Source: Collinsella aerofaciens
GTDB taxonomy: Bacteria; Actinomycetota; Coriobacteriia; Coriobacteriales; Coriobacteriaceae
Reading direction: 5' to 3'
NCBI RefSeq assembly: GCF_015670795.1
Contig: NZ_JADPCJ010000001.1
Coordinates: 62,001-126,000, forward strand
DNA length: 64,000 nucleotides
The translations under genes were made by a program, and so were the position numbers. Positions 8,981-17,360 of the stretch are shown in pieces. The notes beneath the pieces were generated by a model that was not told the origin of the DNA, did no database searches, and worked only from the letters and a program-made list of their open reading frames with translations. Position 1 is the stretch's first letter; every line of letters starts with the position of its first letter.

Positions 8981-9772
8981 ATGCCCACACCTTCCACTGC
9001 ACGCATGCACGACTTCGAGGTCGTCTCGAACCGGGAGATTGCCGACAGCATCTTCTCGCTCGTCATCTCGGCCCCCAAGCTTGCAAGTGCGCTCAAGCCC
9101 GGTCAGTTTGTGAACATCGCCGTACCCGGCGATGCGTCCTCGCTGCTTCGCGTGCCCCTGAGCTACTACCGCGCCGACGCCGAGGCCGGCACCGTCGAGC
9201 TGTGGTACGCCGTCGTGGGCGACGATACCCGTCGTTTGTCCCAGATGGGCTCTGGCTCCACCTCTAACCTGCTGGGCCCCGGTGGCCGTGGCTGGATGGT
9301 ACCCGAGGGCACCAGGAAGGCCCTGCTCGTCGCCGGTGGCATCGGTGTTCCGCCCGTGCTGTGCCTTGCCGACAAGCTTTCCGAGCAGGGTGTGGCCGTC
9401 GACGTGTGCCTGGGCTTTGGCACCGCGTCCAAGGCCGTGGGTGTCGATGAGTTCCGCGCGCTGGGCGCCACGGTCAACGTTTGCACCGATGATGGCACGC
9501 TGGGCACGCACGGTTTTTGCACCGACCCGGCAGCCGAGCTGCTCGGCGAGGGCGGCTACGACTATGTGGCCAGCTGCGGCCCCGCTGTCATGATGAAGAA
9601 AGTCGCCGCCGCTGCCGCCGAGGCCGGTGCGTACTGCGAGGTGTCGCTTGAGCGCATGATGAGCTGTGGCTTTGGCGCCTGCAACACCTGCAATGTCGAG
9701 ACGGTCGACGGTATGAAGGGTGCTTGCATGTGCGGCCCCGTGTTCGATGCTTCCAAGGTGGTGGTCTTCTAG
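8981..9772 (+). CDS. pyrK: Dihydroorotate dehydrogenase electron-transfer subunit
   Basis: A 263-residue FAD and [2Fe-2S] protein that passes electrons from PyrD to NAD+. It has a ferredoxin-reductase-type FAD domain, an NAD-binding GGIGVPPV near residue 119, and a C-terminal Cys cluster (SCGFGACNTC then CMCG, about residues 228-250) that binds the iron-sulfur centre. The start is ATG 8981 after GGGGGATTGGAG. Pairing with pyrD defines the class 1B enzyme, which uses NAD+ rather than quinone or fumarate and suits an anaerobe. Confidence 0.94.
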   Translation: MPTPSTARMHDFEVVSNREIADSIFSLVISAPKLASALKPGQFVNIAVPGDASSLLRVPLSYYRADAEAGTVELWYAVVGDDTRRLSQMGSGSTSNLLGPGGRGWMVPEGTRKALLVAGGIGVPPVLCLADKLSEQGVAVDVCLGFGTASKAVGVDEFRALGATVNVCTDDGTLGTHGFCTDPAAELLGEGGYDYVASCGPAVMMKKVAAAAAEAGAYCEVSLERMMSCGFGACNTCNVETVDGMKGACMCGPVFDASKVVVF

Positions 9773-10695
9773 TGGGTACCGTGAACATGGCCGTCGATTT
9801 CGGCGGCGTCAAGATGCAGAACCCCATCAACACCGCAGCCGGTACCTTTGGCTACGGTTGGCAGTTCCAGAACTTCTTTGATGTTTCCCAGCTGGGCGCC
9901 ATCACCACCAAGGGTTGCGCTGCCGAGCCCTGGCCCGGCAATCCCGCGCCCCGCATGGCTGAGATTCCCGGCGGTATGATCAACTCCGTGGGCCTTCAGA
10001 ACCCCGGCGTGGCTGCCTTTGCCCGCGAGTCCGGTCCGTGGCTCGAACAGCTGTCCAAGGACGGCTGCCAGGTCATCTGTCAGGTTGCCGGCCACTCCGT
10101 TGACGAGTTTGTCCGCGCGCTCGAGATGTATGTCGAGCTGTGCCCCTGGGCTGCCGGCTACGAGATCAACGTGAGCTGCCCTAATATCGCCGCCGGCGGT
10201 GCCGCCATGGGCTCTACGCCCGAGGGCGCCTCATCCGTTATGGCTGCCTGCCGCAAGGTGACCGATAAGCCGCTGTTCGTGAAGATGGCGCCGGTCAACG
10301 TCGCCGAGATTGCCAAGGCCCTCGAGGCTGCCGGCGCCGACGGCCTTTCGGTCATCAACTCCATTCAGGGCATGGCCATCGACGTCCATACCCGCAAGTC
10401 CCGCGTGGCCAAGCCCAAGGGCGGCCTTTCGGGCCCGCTGTGCCACCACATCGCCGTGCGCATGGTCTGGGAGGTTGCCCAGGCCGTCGATATCCCCATC
10501 AACGGCGTCGGCGGTGTCATGACCGGCGAGGATGCGGCCGAGTTTATCCTGGCCGGCGCCACCTGCGTGTCGGTCGGCATGGCCAACTTCGTCGATCCGT
10601 GCGCTTCGCTCAAGATCGCGCACGAGCTCGAGGCCTGGGCTGAGTCCCAAGGCGTGAAGGACATCAACGAACTGGTAGGTGCTTTCGAATGCTAG
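9772..10695 (+). CDS. pyrD: Dihydroorotate dehydrogenase catalytic subunit (class 1B)
   Basis: About 307 residues, an FMN-dependent TIM barrel that oxidises dihydroorotate to orotate together with PyrK. NVSCPN (about residue 135) contains the candidate catalytic Cys of class 1B enzymes, and GGVMTGEDA is the phosphate-binding loop. The GTG at 9772 overlaps the pyrK stop by one base with AAGGTGG upstream. ATG 9787 is an alternative that would remove five residues. The 3' end overlaps pyrF by 7 bp. Confidence 0.94.
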   Translation: MGTVNMAVDFGGVKMQNPINTAAGTFGYGWQFQNFFDVSQLGAITTKGCAAEPWPGNPAPRMAEIPGGMINSVGLQNPGVAAFARESGPWLEQLSKDGCQVICQVAGHSVDEFVRALEMYVELCPWAAGYEINVSCPNIAAGGAAMGSTPEGASSVMAACRKVTDKPLFVKMAPVNVAEIAKALEAAGADGLSVINSIQGMAIDVHTRKSRVAKPKGGLSGPLCHHIAVRMVWEVAQAVDIPINGVGGVMTGEDAAEFILAGATCVSVGMANFVDPCASLKIAHELEAWAESQGVKDINELVGAFEC

Positions 10696-11405
10696 AGACC
10701 GATGCCCGCGACCGCGTAATCGTCGCTCTCGACTGCGACCGCGAGCGTGCGCTCGAGCTTGCCCACGAGCTTTCGGGCCATGCCGCCTGGCTTAAGGTTG
10801 GTATGACGCTCTATTACGCTGAGGGCCCCGAGATCGTCAAGACCTTTAAGGACCTGGGCTTTAAGGTCTTCCTTGACCTTAAGTTCCATGATATTCCGCA
10901 TCAGGTTCGCGGTGCCGCCCGTTCGGCCTCGCTTGCCGGTGCCGACCTGCTCTCGGTTCACGGCTTGGGTTCGGGCGCCATGCTCGCTGCCTGCCGCGAG
11001 GGTGCCGAGGAGGCGCGCGAGGACCGCGCCAAGCTCGTCGCCATCACCGTGCTCACGAGCATGAATCAGGATGCCTTGAGCGAGATTGGCGTCGAGTCGC
11101 CGGTGGCCGAGGAGGCCGCCCGCCTGGCAAAGCTCGCTCAGGCCAACGGCATCGATGGCATCGTGTGCTCGCCGATGGAGGCTCACGACATGCGTGAGCT
11201 GCTGGGTCCTGATGCCCTGATCGTGACTCCGGGTGTGCGTCCGGTGGGTGCCGCCTTAGGCGACCAGTCCCGCGTGGCGACGCCTTCCCAGGCTATCGAG
11301 CGTGGCGCAAGCCACATTGTGGTGGGCCGTCCCATCACCGGCGCCGACGATCCGGTTGCCGCCTTTGACGCCATTGTCGCCGAGCTGGTCGAAAACATCG
11401 CGTAA
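10689..11405 (+). CDS. pyrF: Orotidine 5'-phosphate decarboxylase
   Basis: A 238-residue OMP decarboxylase that makes UMP. DLKFHDIP at about residues 63-70 contains the catalytic Lys and Asp residues. Its ATG lies inside the pyrD 3' end, so the two are probably translationally coupled. It is the last gene of the pyr cluster. pyrE and carAB are absent here, so orotate phosphoribosyltransferase and carbamoyl phosphate synthase must be encoded elsewhere. Confidence 0.95.
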   Translation: MLETDARDRVIVALDCDRERALELAHELSGHAAWLKVGMTLYYAEGPEIVKTFKDLGFKVFLDLKFHDIPHQVRGAARSASLAGADLLSVHGLGSGAMLAACREGAEEAREDRAKLVAITVLTSMNQDALSEIGVESPVAEEAARLAKLAQANGIDGIVCSPMEAHDMRELLGPDALIVTPGVRPVGAALGDQSRVATPSQAIERGASHIVVGRPITGADDPVAAFDAIVAELVENIA

Positions 11406-11450
11406 AAGATTCCCCTAAGTCACCACTTTTGGGTCTCATTAGCACAAAAT

Positions 11451-11508
11451 AGCCCCTGTGCCTGCGTAAACTTTCCCATCCTTTGTGTGGAATCGCAGGT
11501 CAGGGGCT
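11451..11508 (+). terminator. Long hairpin after the pyr operon
   Basis: AGCCCCTG-TG-CCTGCG pairs with CGCAGG-T-CAGGGGCT around a ~28-nt loop. The T-tail is weak (TTAACTTT), so termination is plausible but not certain. Confidence 0.5.
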
Positions 11509-11592
11509 TAACTTTGGGCGCAGTATATTGCACTTTTTGCGGGTATCGTCTAACCTATGGAGCCGCGATTGGGTATTTTGTACGTTCTACGT

Positions 11593-11600
11593 GCTAAAAT
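11593..11600 (+). promoter_or_regulatory. Extended -10 promoter of mihF
   Basis: TGC-TAAAAT is an extended -10 placed 44 nt before the mihF ATG. It would give a leader of about 38 nt. No -35 near consensus is seen at the usual distance. Confidence 0.5.
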
Positions 11601-11644
11601 GCCAATTATTGAATCAGATATAACCCAACTATTTGGAGGTACGA

Positions 11645-11953
11645 ATGGCACTCCCTCAGCTTACCGATGAGCAGCGCAAGCAGGCTCTTGAGAAGGCTGC
11701 TGCCGCACGTCACGCTCGCGCCGAGCTTCGCGAGCAGATCAAGAAGGGCGAGAAGCCCCTCGAGTCCGTGCTCAACTCCGATGACCCCATCGCTTCCCGC
11801 ATGAAGGTTTCCACCCTCATCGAGTCTCTTCCTGGTTATGGCAAGGCCAAGGCCGCCAAGATCATGGAGGAGCTTGGTATCTCCGCTACCCGTCGCGTCC
11901 AGGGCCTCGGCGTCCGTCAGCGCGAGCAGCTCCTCGAGCAGCTGACCAAATAA
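11645..11953 (+). CDS. mihF: Actinobacterial integration host factor
   Basis: A 102-residue basic nucleoid protein of the actinobacterial IHF type, unrelated to the alpha/beta IHF of proteobacteria. It has a long charged N-terminal helix (EQRKQALEKAAAARHARAEL) and a helix-hairpin-like DNA-binding segment (LPGYGKAKAAKIMEELGI). GGAGG lies 8 nt before the ATG. The order mihF-gmk-rpoZ is conserved across Actinobacteria, where the protein is needed for phage integration and nucleoid structure. gmk begins with no gap. Confidence 0.93.
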   Translation: MALPQLTDEQRKQALEKAAAARHARAELREQIKKGEKPLESVLNSDDPIASRMKVSTLIESLPGYGKAKAAKIMEELGISATRRVQGLGVRQREQLLEQLTK

Positions 11954-12523
11954 GTGAGCGCTCAGGATTCCAAGCTCTTTGTGATTTCTGGACCGTCAGG
12001 CGCAGGGAAGGGTACGCTCGTCACTCGTGTGCGCGAGCGCCGCTCGAACCTGGGCCTGACGGTTTCGGCTACCACGCGAGCACCACGCAAAGGTGAGGTC
12101 GACGGCGTCAACTACTTTTTTCTGACGCGCGAGGAGTTCGACCGCCGCGTGGCAAACGGTGAGTTTGTTGAGTGGGCCGAGGTCCACGGTAACTGCTACG
12201 GCACGTTGGTGAGCGAGGTCACATCCAAGCTCGCCTCTGGCGCATCTCTGATTTTGGAGATCGATGTCCAGGGCGCCCTGCAGGTGAAGGAGCGTTTCCC
12301 CGAGGCCGTGTTGATCTTTATCAAGCCGCCTTCGCTTGAGGTACTCCGCGAGCGCCTGGTCGGTCGCGGTACCGAGACGCCCGAGACGATTGAGCTGCGT
12401 ATGGCAAACGCCGCCGATGAGCTTGCCCTTGCCGACCGCTACGACGACGTCGTGGTTAATGACGATCTCGACCGCGCGACCGATGAGCTCGTTCGCGTTC
12501 TCGATATGCATGAAAGGATCTGA
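11954..12523 (+). CDS. gmk: Guanylate kinase
   Basis: A 189-residue kinase that converts GMP to GDP. The P-loop GPSGAGKG is at about residues 13-20, followed by a GMP-binding region with SATTRAPRKGEVDGVNYFF. It starts with GTG immediately after the mihF stop and has no clear separate ribosome-binding site, which suggests coupling to mihF. Confidence 0.95.
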   Translation: MSAQDSKLFVISGPSGAGKGTLVTRVRERRSNLGLTVSATTRAPRKGEVDGVNYFFLTREEFDRRVANGEFVEWAEVHGNCYGTLVSEVTSKLASGASLILEIDVQGALQVKERFPEAVLIFIKPPSLEVLRERLVGRGTETPETIELRMANAADELALADRYDDVVVNDDLDRATDELVRVLDMHERI

Positions 12524-12528
12524 GGTCC

Positions 12529-12810
12529 GTGTCCGTTGTAAAGCCTTGCATTGACGATCTTCTGGAGAAGACCGATCACAACCGCTTCCTGCTCGCTTCG
12601 CTTGCCTCCAAGCGCGCCTGCGACATTAACAGCATGCTGCGTGGCCAGCACAACCGCGTGCTTGCCGTCCAGGATGTCGATGACATCACCATCGGGCTTT
12701 CCGGTGCCGATACCATTTCGATGGCTATGGACGAGATTGTCGACGGCGACATCTCTTACGACGAGGCCCGTTACGAGAAGGCGCTCGGCCACAAGGTTGC
12801 TGAAGCCTAA
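12529..12810 (+). CDS. rpoZ: RNA polymerase omega subunit
   Basis: A 93-residue omega subunit that promotes beta-prime folding and RNA polymerase assembly. The N terminus has the family pattern (DDLLEKTDHNRFLLASLASKR). It begins with GTG 5 nt after gmk, behind GAGG. The gmk-rpoZ linkage is widespread. Confidence 0.92.
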   Translation: MSVVKPCIDDLLEKTDHNRFLLASLASKRACDINSMLRGQHNRVLAVQDVDDITIGLSGADTISMAMDEIVDGDISYDEARYEKALGHKVAEA

Positions 12811-14055
12811 ATGGCGGCTCGCGTCTGCCTGGTCCACTATCACGAGGTTGGACTGAAGGGTAAGAACCGCGCACATTTTGAGCATATCCTCATGGATAAC
12901 ATCAAGGCGGCCTTGGCCGCCTTTTCCGTGAATGCCGTGTCTCGAATTTCCGGTTATATCCTCGTGACCTTTAACGAGCATCAGGCCGATGAGGCGGCGC
13001 GTGTCATTCGCACCGTTCCCGGCGTTGCACGTGTGTCTTTGGCGTATCACACCAACCGCGACTCGCAGGAGTACTGCGCCGCCGCCGTGAAGGCGCTGCG
13101 CGAGCTTGGTTCCTTCGATTCTTTTAAGGTGCACGCCAAGCGCTCCAATACTGACTATGAGCTTACCTCGATTGACATCAATCGTCAGGTGGGTGAGGTG
13201 CTGTGTGAGGCCTTCCCCGATAAAAAGGTTCAAATGCACGACCCCGATGCGATGGTGCACGTACTGGTGGTCCAGGGTAGCGTTTATGTGTACGCGCGCT
13301 CCGAGCGCGGCGTGGGCGGTCTGCCGGTGGGTTCTGCCGGCAAGGTCGTGACGCTGCTGTCGTCGGGTATCGATTCTCCGGTGGCGACCTGGATGCTCGC
13401 GCGTCGCGGCGCGGTGTGCGTGCCGGTACATTTCTCTGGTCGTCCGCAGACGCCCGATACGAGTGAGTATCTGGTGCAGGACATCATCCGTGCGCTTGAG
13501 CCGGGTGTCCAGATCGGCCGCCTGTACGTGGTGCCGTTTGGCGACTGCCAGCGTGAGATTTCGGTCACCTGTCCCAGCAACCTGCGCGTGATCATGTATC
13601 GCCGCATTATGTATTCGGTTGCCGAGCGCATTGCACACATCGAGGGCGCCAAGGCCATCGTGACGGGCGAATCGCTTGGACAGGTTGCCTCCCAAACGCT
13701 TGAGAATATCATGGCCGTCAACGAGGCCGTGAAGATCCCCGTGTTCCGTCCTCTCATCGGTTCGGACAAGCAGGAGATCATTGCGCGTGCCGAGGAGATC
13801 GGTACGTTCGATATCTCGACTGAGGCCGCTCCCGACTGCTGCACGCTGTTTATGCCGCGCCGTCCCGAGACGCACGCTAAACTCGATGCCGTGCATGAGG
13901 CCTGGGAGTTGTTCGATCATGAGGAGATGATCGAGCGCCTGCTCAAGCAGACCGAGTACATCGACTTCGAGAGCAACACGTATAAGGCCCCTAAGACCTT
14001 AAAACGCAAACATTCGGAGCTTGCTCCGCGTGAGATTTACCAAGATCACGAGTAA
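12811..14055 (+). CDS. thiI: tRNA 4-thiouridine synthase (short form, no rhodanese domain)
   Basis: A 414-residue ThiI that makes s4U8 in tRNA and may donate sulfur for thiamine. It has an N-terminal ferredoxin-like and THUMP region (to about residue 165), then a PP-loop ATP-pyrophosphatase domain with LLSSGIDSPVA near residue 180 and CC in PDCCTLF near 345. It ends without the C-terminal rhodanese domain of E. coli ThiI, as in Bacillus, where a partner cysteine desulfurase delivers sulfur. It starts directly after rpoZ and is followed by a strong terminator. Confidence 0.93.
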   Translation: MAARVCLVHYHEVGLKGKNRAHFEHILMDNIKAALAAFSVNAVSRISGYILVTFNEHQADEAARVIRTVPGVARVSLAYHTNRDSQEYCAAAVKALRELGSFDSFKVHAKRSNTDYELTSIDINRQVGEVLCEAFPDKKVQMHDPDAMVHVLVVQGSVYVYARSERGVGGLPVGSAGKVVTLLSSGIDSPVATWMLARRGAVCVPVHFSGRPQTPDTSEYLVQDIIRALEPGVQIGRLYVVPFGDCQREISVTCPSNLRVIMYRRIMYSVAERIAHIEGAKAIVTGESLGQVASQTLENIMAVNEAVKIPVFRPLIGSDKQEIIARAEEIGTFDISTEAAPDCCTLFMPRRPETHAKLDAVHEAWELFDHEEMIERLLKQTEYIDFESNTYKAPKTLKRKHSELAPREIYQDHE

Positions 14056-14065
14056 TTTTGTGCAT

Positions 14066-14098
14066 AGACCGACGATGCGCCTGCATCGTCGGTCTTTT
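14066..14098 (+). terminator. Terminator of the mihF-gmk-rpoZ-thiI operon
   Basis: A perfect 13-bp stem (14066-14078 with 14083-14095) has a 4-nt loop and is followed by TTTTT. Confidence 0.93.
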
Positions 14099-14123
14099 TC
14101 TATCTGGGCATCTTGCGGCTAAG

Positions 14124-14159
14124 TGTCCATTTGCTGACGTGTGGCTGAATAAATGGACA
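14124..14159. repeat. Inverted repeat upstream of comEA
   Basis: TGTCCATTT (14124-14132) and AAATGGACA (14151-14159) form a perfect 9-bp inverted repeat around an 18-bp spacer. It could be an operator or a hairpin; there is no T-tail. Confidence 0.5.
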
Positions 14160-14268
14160 GATTTGTGCAAGGTTTTGGTCGGTTTTTGGTTTGACCGCTA
14201 AAACCGGTTTTGGAGCGTGGCTGTTGCGGAGCTCCCTTCCTGACACGATGGTGTTGGGAGGTTTTGCT

Positions 14269-14982
14269 ATGGCGCAGCGCGAACAACACGAACGGGTCAA
14301 AAAGATGGACCGCTGGGCGGACAAGCTGCTCGGTCACAAGGCAGTGGTGATGGCGATACTGGTCGTCATTGCGATGGCGAGCGGCTTGGCGATGGCGAAC
14401 CTTGGCGGCGGTACTGGCGGCGTGTCGTTTGAGCGCACTGATGGTTCGGGCTCGTTAGTGGAGCCGGGATCCGGCGATGCCTCGAGCGGAAAGACATCCG
14501 AAGGCTCTTCGTCTAAGGCGTCTGCCGCGGCAGAGGTTTATGTCGATGTTGATGGTGCCGTTGTGTCGCCCGGTGTATATCGCGTCAAGGACGGCGCGCG
14601 GGTGGCTCAGGCGATAGATGCCGCCGGCGGGCTGGCGCCCGAGGCAGACGTTACGGGGCTCAATCGGGCATCCAAGGTCGTCGATGGGCAGAAGATTCAC
14701 GTTCCAACGGTGGGGGAGCAGCAGGCGTCCATTGCGGAAGCCGGTGTTGATGGTGGGGCTTCCGCATCATTGGGCCTGAGTGGCGCAACGGGCCTAGTCA
14801 ACATCAATACGGCAAGCGCGGCAGAGCTGCAGACGCTCTCGGGCATCGGTCCCTCCGTGGCACAGTCGATTATCGATGAGCGTACAAAGAACGGTGCTTT
14901 TGCCTCGGTTGACGATCTGATGCGTGTGTCGGGAATCGGCGAGAAGAAGCTTGCCAAAATCAAAGATTGCATCTGCGTATGA
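14269..14982 (+). CDS. comEA: ComEA-like DNA-binding competence protein
   Basis: A 237-residue membrane-anchored DNA receptor for transformation. One membrane helix (residues 24-45) is followed by a low-complexity Ser/Gly linker, an SLBB domain (VYVDVDGAVVSPGVYRV, about 89-145) and a C-terminal helix-hairpin-helix domain (VNINTASAAELQTLSGIG, about 175-237). This is the usual ComEA architecture. GGGAGG precedes the ATG at 14269; the open frame runs further up to 14191 without a ribosome-binding site. The stop overlaps the comEC start. Confidence 0.92.
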   Translation: MAQREQHERVKKMDRWADKLLGHKAVVMAILVVIAMASGLAMANLGGGTGGVSFERTDGSGSLVEPGSGDASSGKTSEGSSSKASAAAEVYVDVDGAVVSPGVYRVKDGARVAQAIDAAGGLAPEADVTGLNRASKVVDGQKIHVPTVGEQQASIAEAGVDGGASASLGLSGATGLVNINTASAAELQTLSGIGPSVAQSIIDERTKNGAFASVDDLMRVSGIGEKKLAKIKDCICV

Positions 14983-17282
14983 GTGCGACCGAGCGCGAAC
15001 ATGTGATGCCTCCGCGGCCCCTGATGCCGTGGACGATGGCCCTGTGTGCCGGCATGTGCATGAGCTGCGCCTTGGTGCTCAACGTGGCCGCTGATGCGCT
15101 GCTGAGGGAGCAGGCGCCGGCGGTCGGGCTGCTATGGGCCATTCCCGTTGCGGCGACGGTATTCGTTGTGCTGGCTCAATCTTGTGCGCGGCTTGCCCCT
15201 TGGAAGCGGTGGCTGTATGCCGCGTCCGTCGGTCTCGTGGCGGGAGCGGTCGTCTCGGCGTGGTGGGCTGCGGGCGCGCTCAACGCCTCGAAGGCGCTCG
15301 ACGGTCGAGCGGCAAGCAGCCTCGAGTTTGTCGTGCAGGGTGATCCATCCATAAACGACGACGTGTATTCCTATACCTGCGAGGTACGCGCGGACGGTAA
15401 GAACTTGGCAACGGTTCGCCTATCGTGCGACCGCGAGCTCAAGGTCGGGGCGCACGTGCGTGTTATCGGTCGCGTTTCACGTTTTGAGAACGATGCGTAT
15501 GGACGATTGCGCGTGCTCCGAGGCGAGGTGCGCAAGGTTAAAGCCGTTCGGATTGTGTCGGTCGATGAGGGCTCTCCGGGGCCGCTGCTTCGGCTGCGAA
15601 ATTGGCTGCTTGCGTCCATCGCGCCTGCGACCGACCCGGCACGTGCGCTCATAGCTGGTGTCGTCTGTGGTCGTTCGGCCGAGCTGCGCGCCCAGCCGGC
15701 GGGCGACTGGTTTTCGGTGACGGGAACGGCGCATCTTATCGCCGTCTCGGGCAGCCATCTGGCTATCGTGGGGTTTGTGATCGAGGGCGTATTGCAAAAG
15801 ACTCGGTGCTCACGTGGTTTTCAGCGGGTGATATTGGCGATAACGCTTGTGGGCTACGCTGCCTTTACGGGCGCGTCTCCCTCGGCCGTGCGCGCGTGCT
15901 GCATGGTGTTCGCGACGCTTGTCGTAAACGGAGCGGGTCGTCGTCGGCACGGCGCATCGGCACTCTTCGTAACCATGTCCATCTTTGTGCTACTGAGGCC
16001 GACGGTGCTGTTCGAGATGGGCTTTCAGCTTTCATGTGCCAGCGTCTTTGCCATCCTGTGCTTTTGCCCGTATGCTACCTACGCTTTGGGTGAGCTGAGC
16101 GTGCCGTCGGGCATTGCCAGCACGCTCTCCGTCACACTGTGCTCGCAGTTGGCGACGCTCCCCATCACCATTCCTGCCTTTGGTACGTTCTCGCTCATTG
16201 CTCCGTTGGCAAATGCGGTCATCGGTCCGGTGGTGAGCGTACTGCTTGCTGTGTCGATCGTGCTGGTTCCCTTTTCGCTCGTGGCGCCGTTGCGGACTTG
16301 GGCGCTCGTTGTGCCCATGATTGCCGCCCGTTGCGCGCTGTTCTTCGAGCAGCTGTTTGCCGCCGTGCCGGGTGCATCCGTGAGCGTGCCGCCCGATAGC
16401 ATGTGGATTTACCTAGTGCCGTGTTTGCTGGCGGTTCTGCTGGTCTGGTGGCCGCGTCCCCGTGCACGTCTTATGGCGGTGGGGCTTGCATGCCTGGTGC
16501 TCTTGGCTGCGATTCCGTACGTCTACTGGGATCGATTCGCTCCGCCTTCGGTGACGGTACTCGATGTGGGCCAGGCCGATGCGATTCTTATCCGCGAGGG
16601 CGGCGCAGTAGCGCTCGTCGACTGCGGGCTCGACGAGCGCGTGGTAGCGGCGTTGGTTCGCAACAATGTCCACCATATCGACGCCGTCTTCGTGACACAT
16701 TGGGACGAAGATCATTGGGGTGGTCTTCCCGATGTGCTCGATCGGTTTTCGGTTGGAACCATTGCAGTTGCAGCGGATGCGCTGGACGGTGCGCCTGCTG
16801 AGGTCCTGAATCGCCCCGGCGTAACGTATCGGCAGGTGGCTCGCGGGGATACGGTCGATATCGGCGCATTTCGGGCTCGTGTGATGTGGCCGTTTGACAC
16901 GGTGGATGGCGAGGGCAATGAGGACTCGCTTGTCTTGCTGCTCTCCTATGCCCGGGAATGCAAGAGCCTGCGTATGCTCCTCACTGGTGATGCCGAGCTC
17001 GATCAGGAGCGCGAGTTTGTACAGGAGGTGGGTGATATCGATGTGCTCAAGCTGGGGCATCACGGCTCAAAAGTTTCCGTCGACAAAGACCTGCTGGAAA
17101 CGCTTAAGCCCGAGCTCTCTATGGCGAGTGCGGGCGAGGGCAACCGCTACGGCCATCCATCCGATGCCTGCATCGATGCCGTTCGCGATGCGGGCGGCGC
17201 GTTCGCATGTACCATTGAACAAGGAGACATTACCGTCTCGCCGACCGTAACAGGTTTTGCCATGCGATGCCAGCGACCGTGA
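14979..17282 (+). CDS. comEC: ComEC/Rec2 DNA uptake channel
   Basis: A 767-residue polytopic membrane protein that carries single-stranded DNA across the membrane during natural transformation. It has an N-terminal soluble OB-like region, a central competence domain with many hydrophobic helices (about residues 215-500) and a C-terminal metallo-beta-lactamase domain starting near residue 526. The metal motif THWDEDHWGG is near 573, and LKLGHHGS lies further on. The start is ATG 14979 in an ATGA overlap with comEA. An intact comEA-comEC pair implies the DNA uptake core is present, although pilus genes are not in this window. Confidence 0.93.
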   Translation: MSATEREHVMPPRPLMPWTMALCAGMCMSCALVLNVAADALLREQAPAVGLLWAIPVAATVFVVLAQSCARLAPWKRWLYAASVGLVAGAVVSAWWAAGALNASKALDGRAASSLEFVVQGDPSINDDVYSYTCEVRADGKNLATVRLSCDRELKVGAHVRVIGRVSRFENDAYGRLRVLRGEVRKVKAVRIVSVDEGSPGPLLRLRNWLLASIAPATDPARALIAGVVCGRSAELRAQPAGDWFSVTGTAHLIAVSGSHLAIVGFVIEGVLQKTRCSRGFQRVILAITLVGYAAFTGASPSAVRACCMVFATLVVNGAGRRRHGASALFVTMSIFVLLRPTVLFEMGFQLSCASVFAILCFCPYATYALGELSVPSGIASTLSVTLCSQLATLPITIPAFGTFSLIAPLANAVIGPVVSVLLAVSIVLVPFSLVAPLRTWALVVPMIAARCALFFEQLFAAVPGASVSVPPDSMWIYLVPCLLAVLLVWWPRPRARLMAVGLACLVLLAAIPYVYWDRFAPPSVTVLDVGQADAILIREGGAVALVDCGLDERVVAALVRNNVHHIDAVFVTHWDEDHWGGLPDVLDRFSVGTIAVAADALDGAPAEVLNRPGVTYRQVARGDTVDIGAFRARVMWPFDTVDGEGNEDSLVLLLSYARECKSLRMLLTGDAELDQEREFVQEVGDIDVLKLGHHGSKVSVDKDLLETLKPELSMASAGEGNRYGHPSDACIDAVRDAGGAFACTIEQGDITVSPTVTGFAMRCQRP

Positions 17283-17360
17283 TGCTGCCGTTGGCGCGGG
17301 ACCAACCCCTGGGCTAAAATGGCACGGTACGAATTCGAGAGTCTGCGGGAGGGGAGCGCA

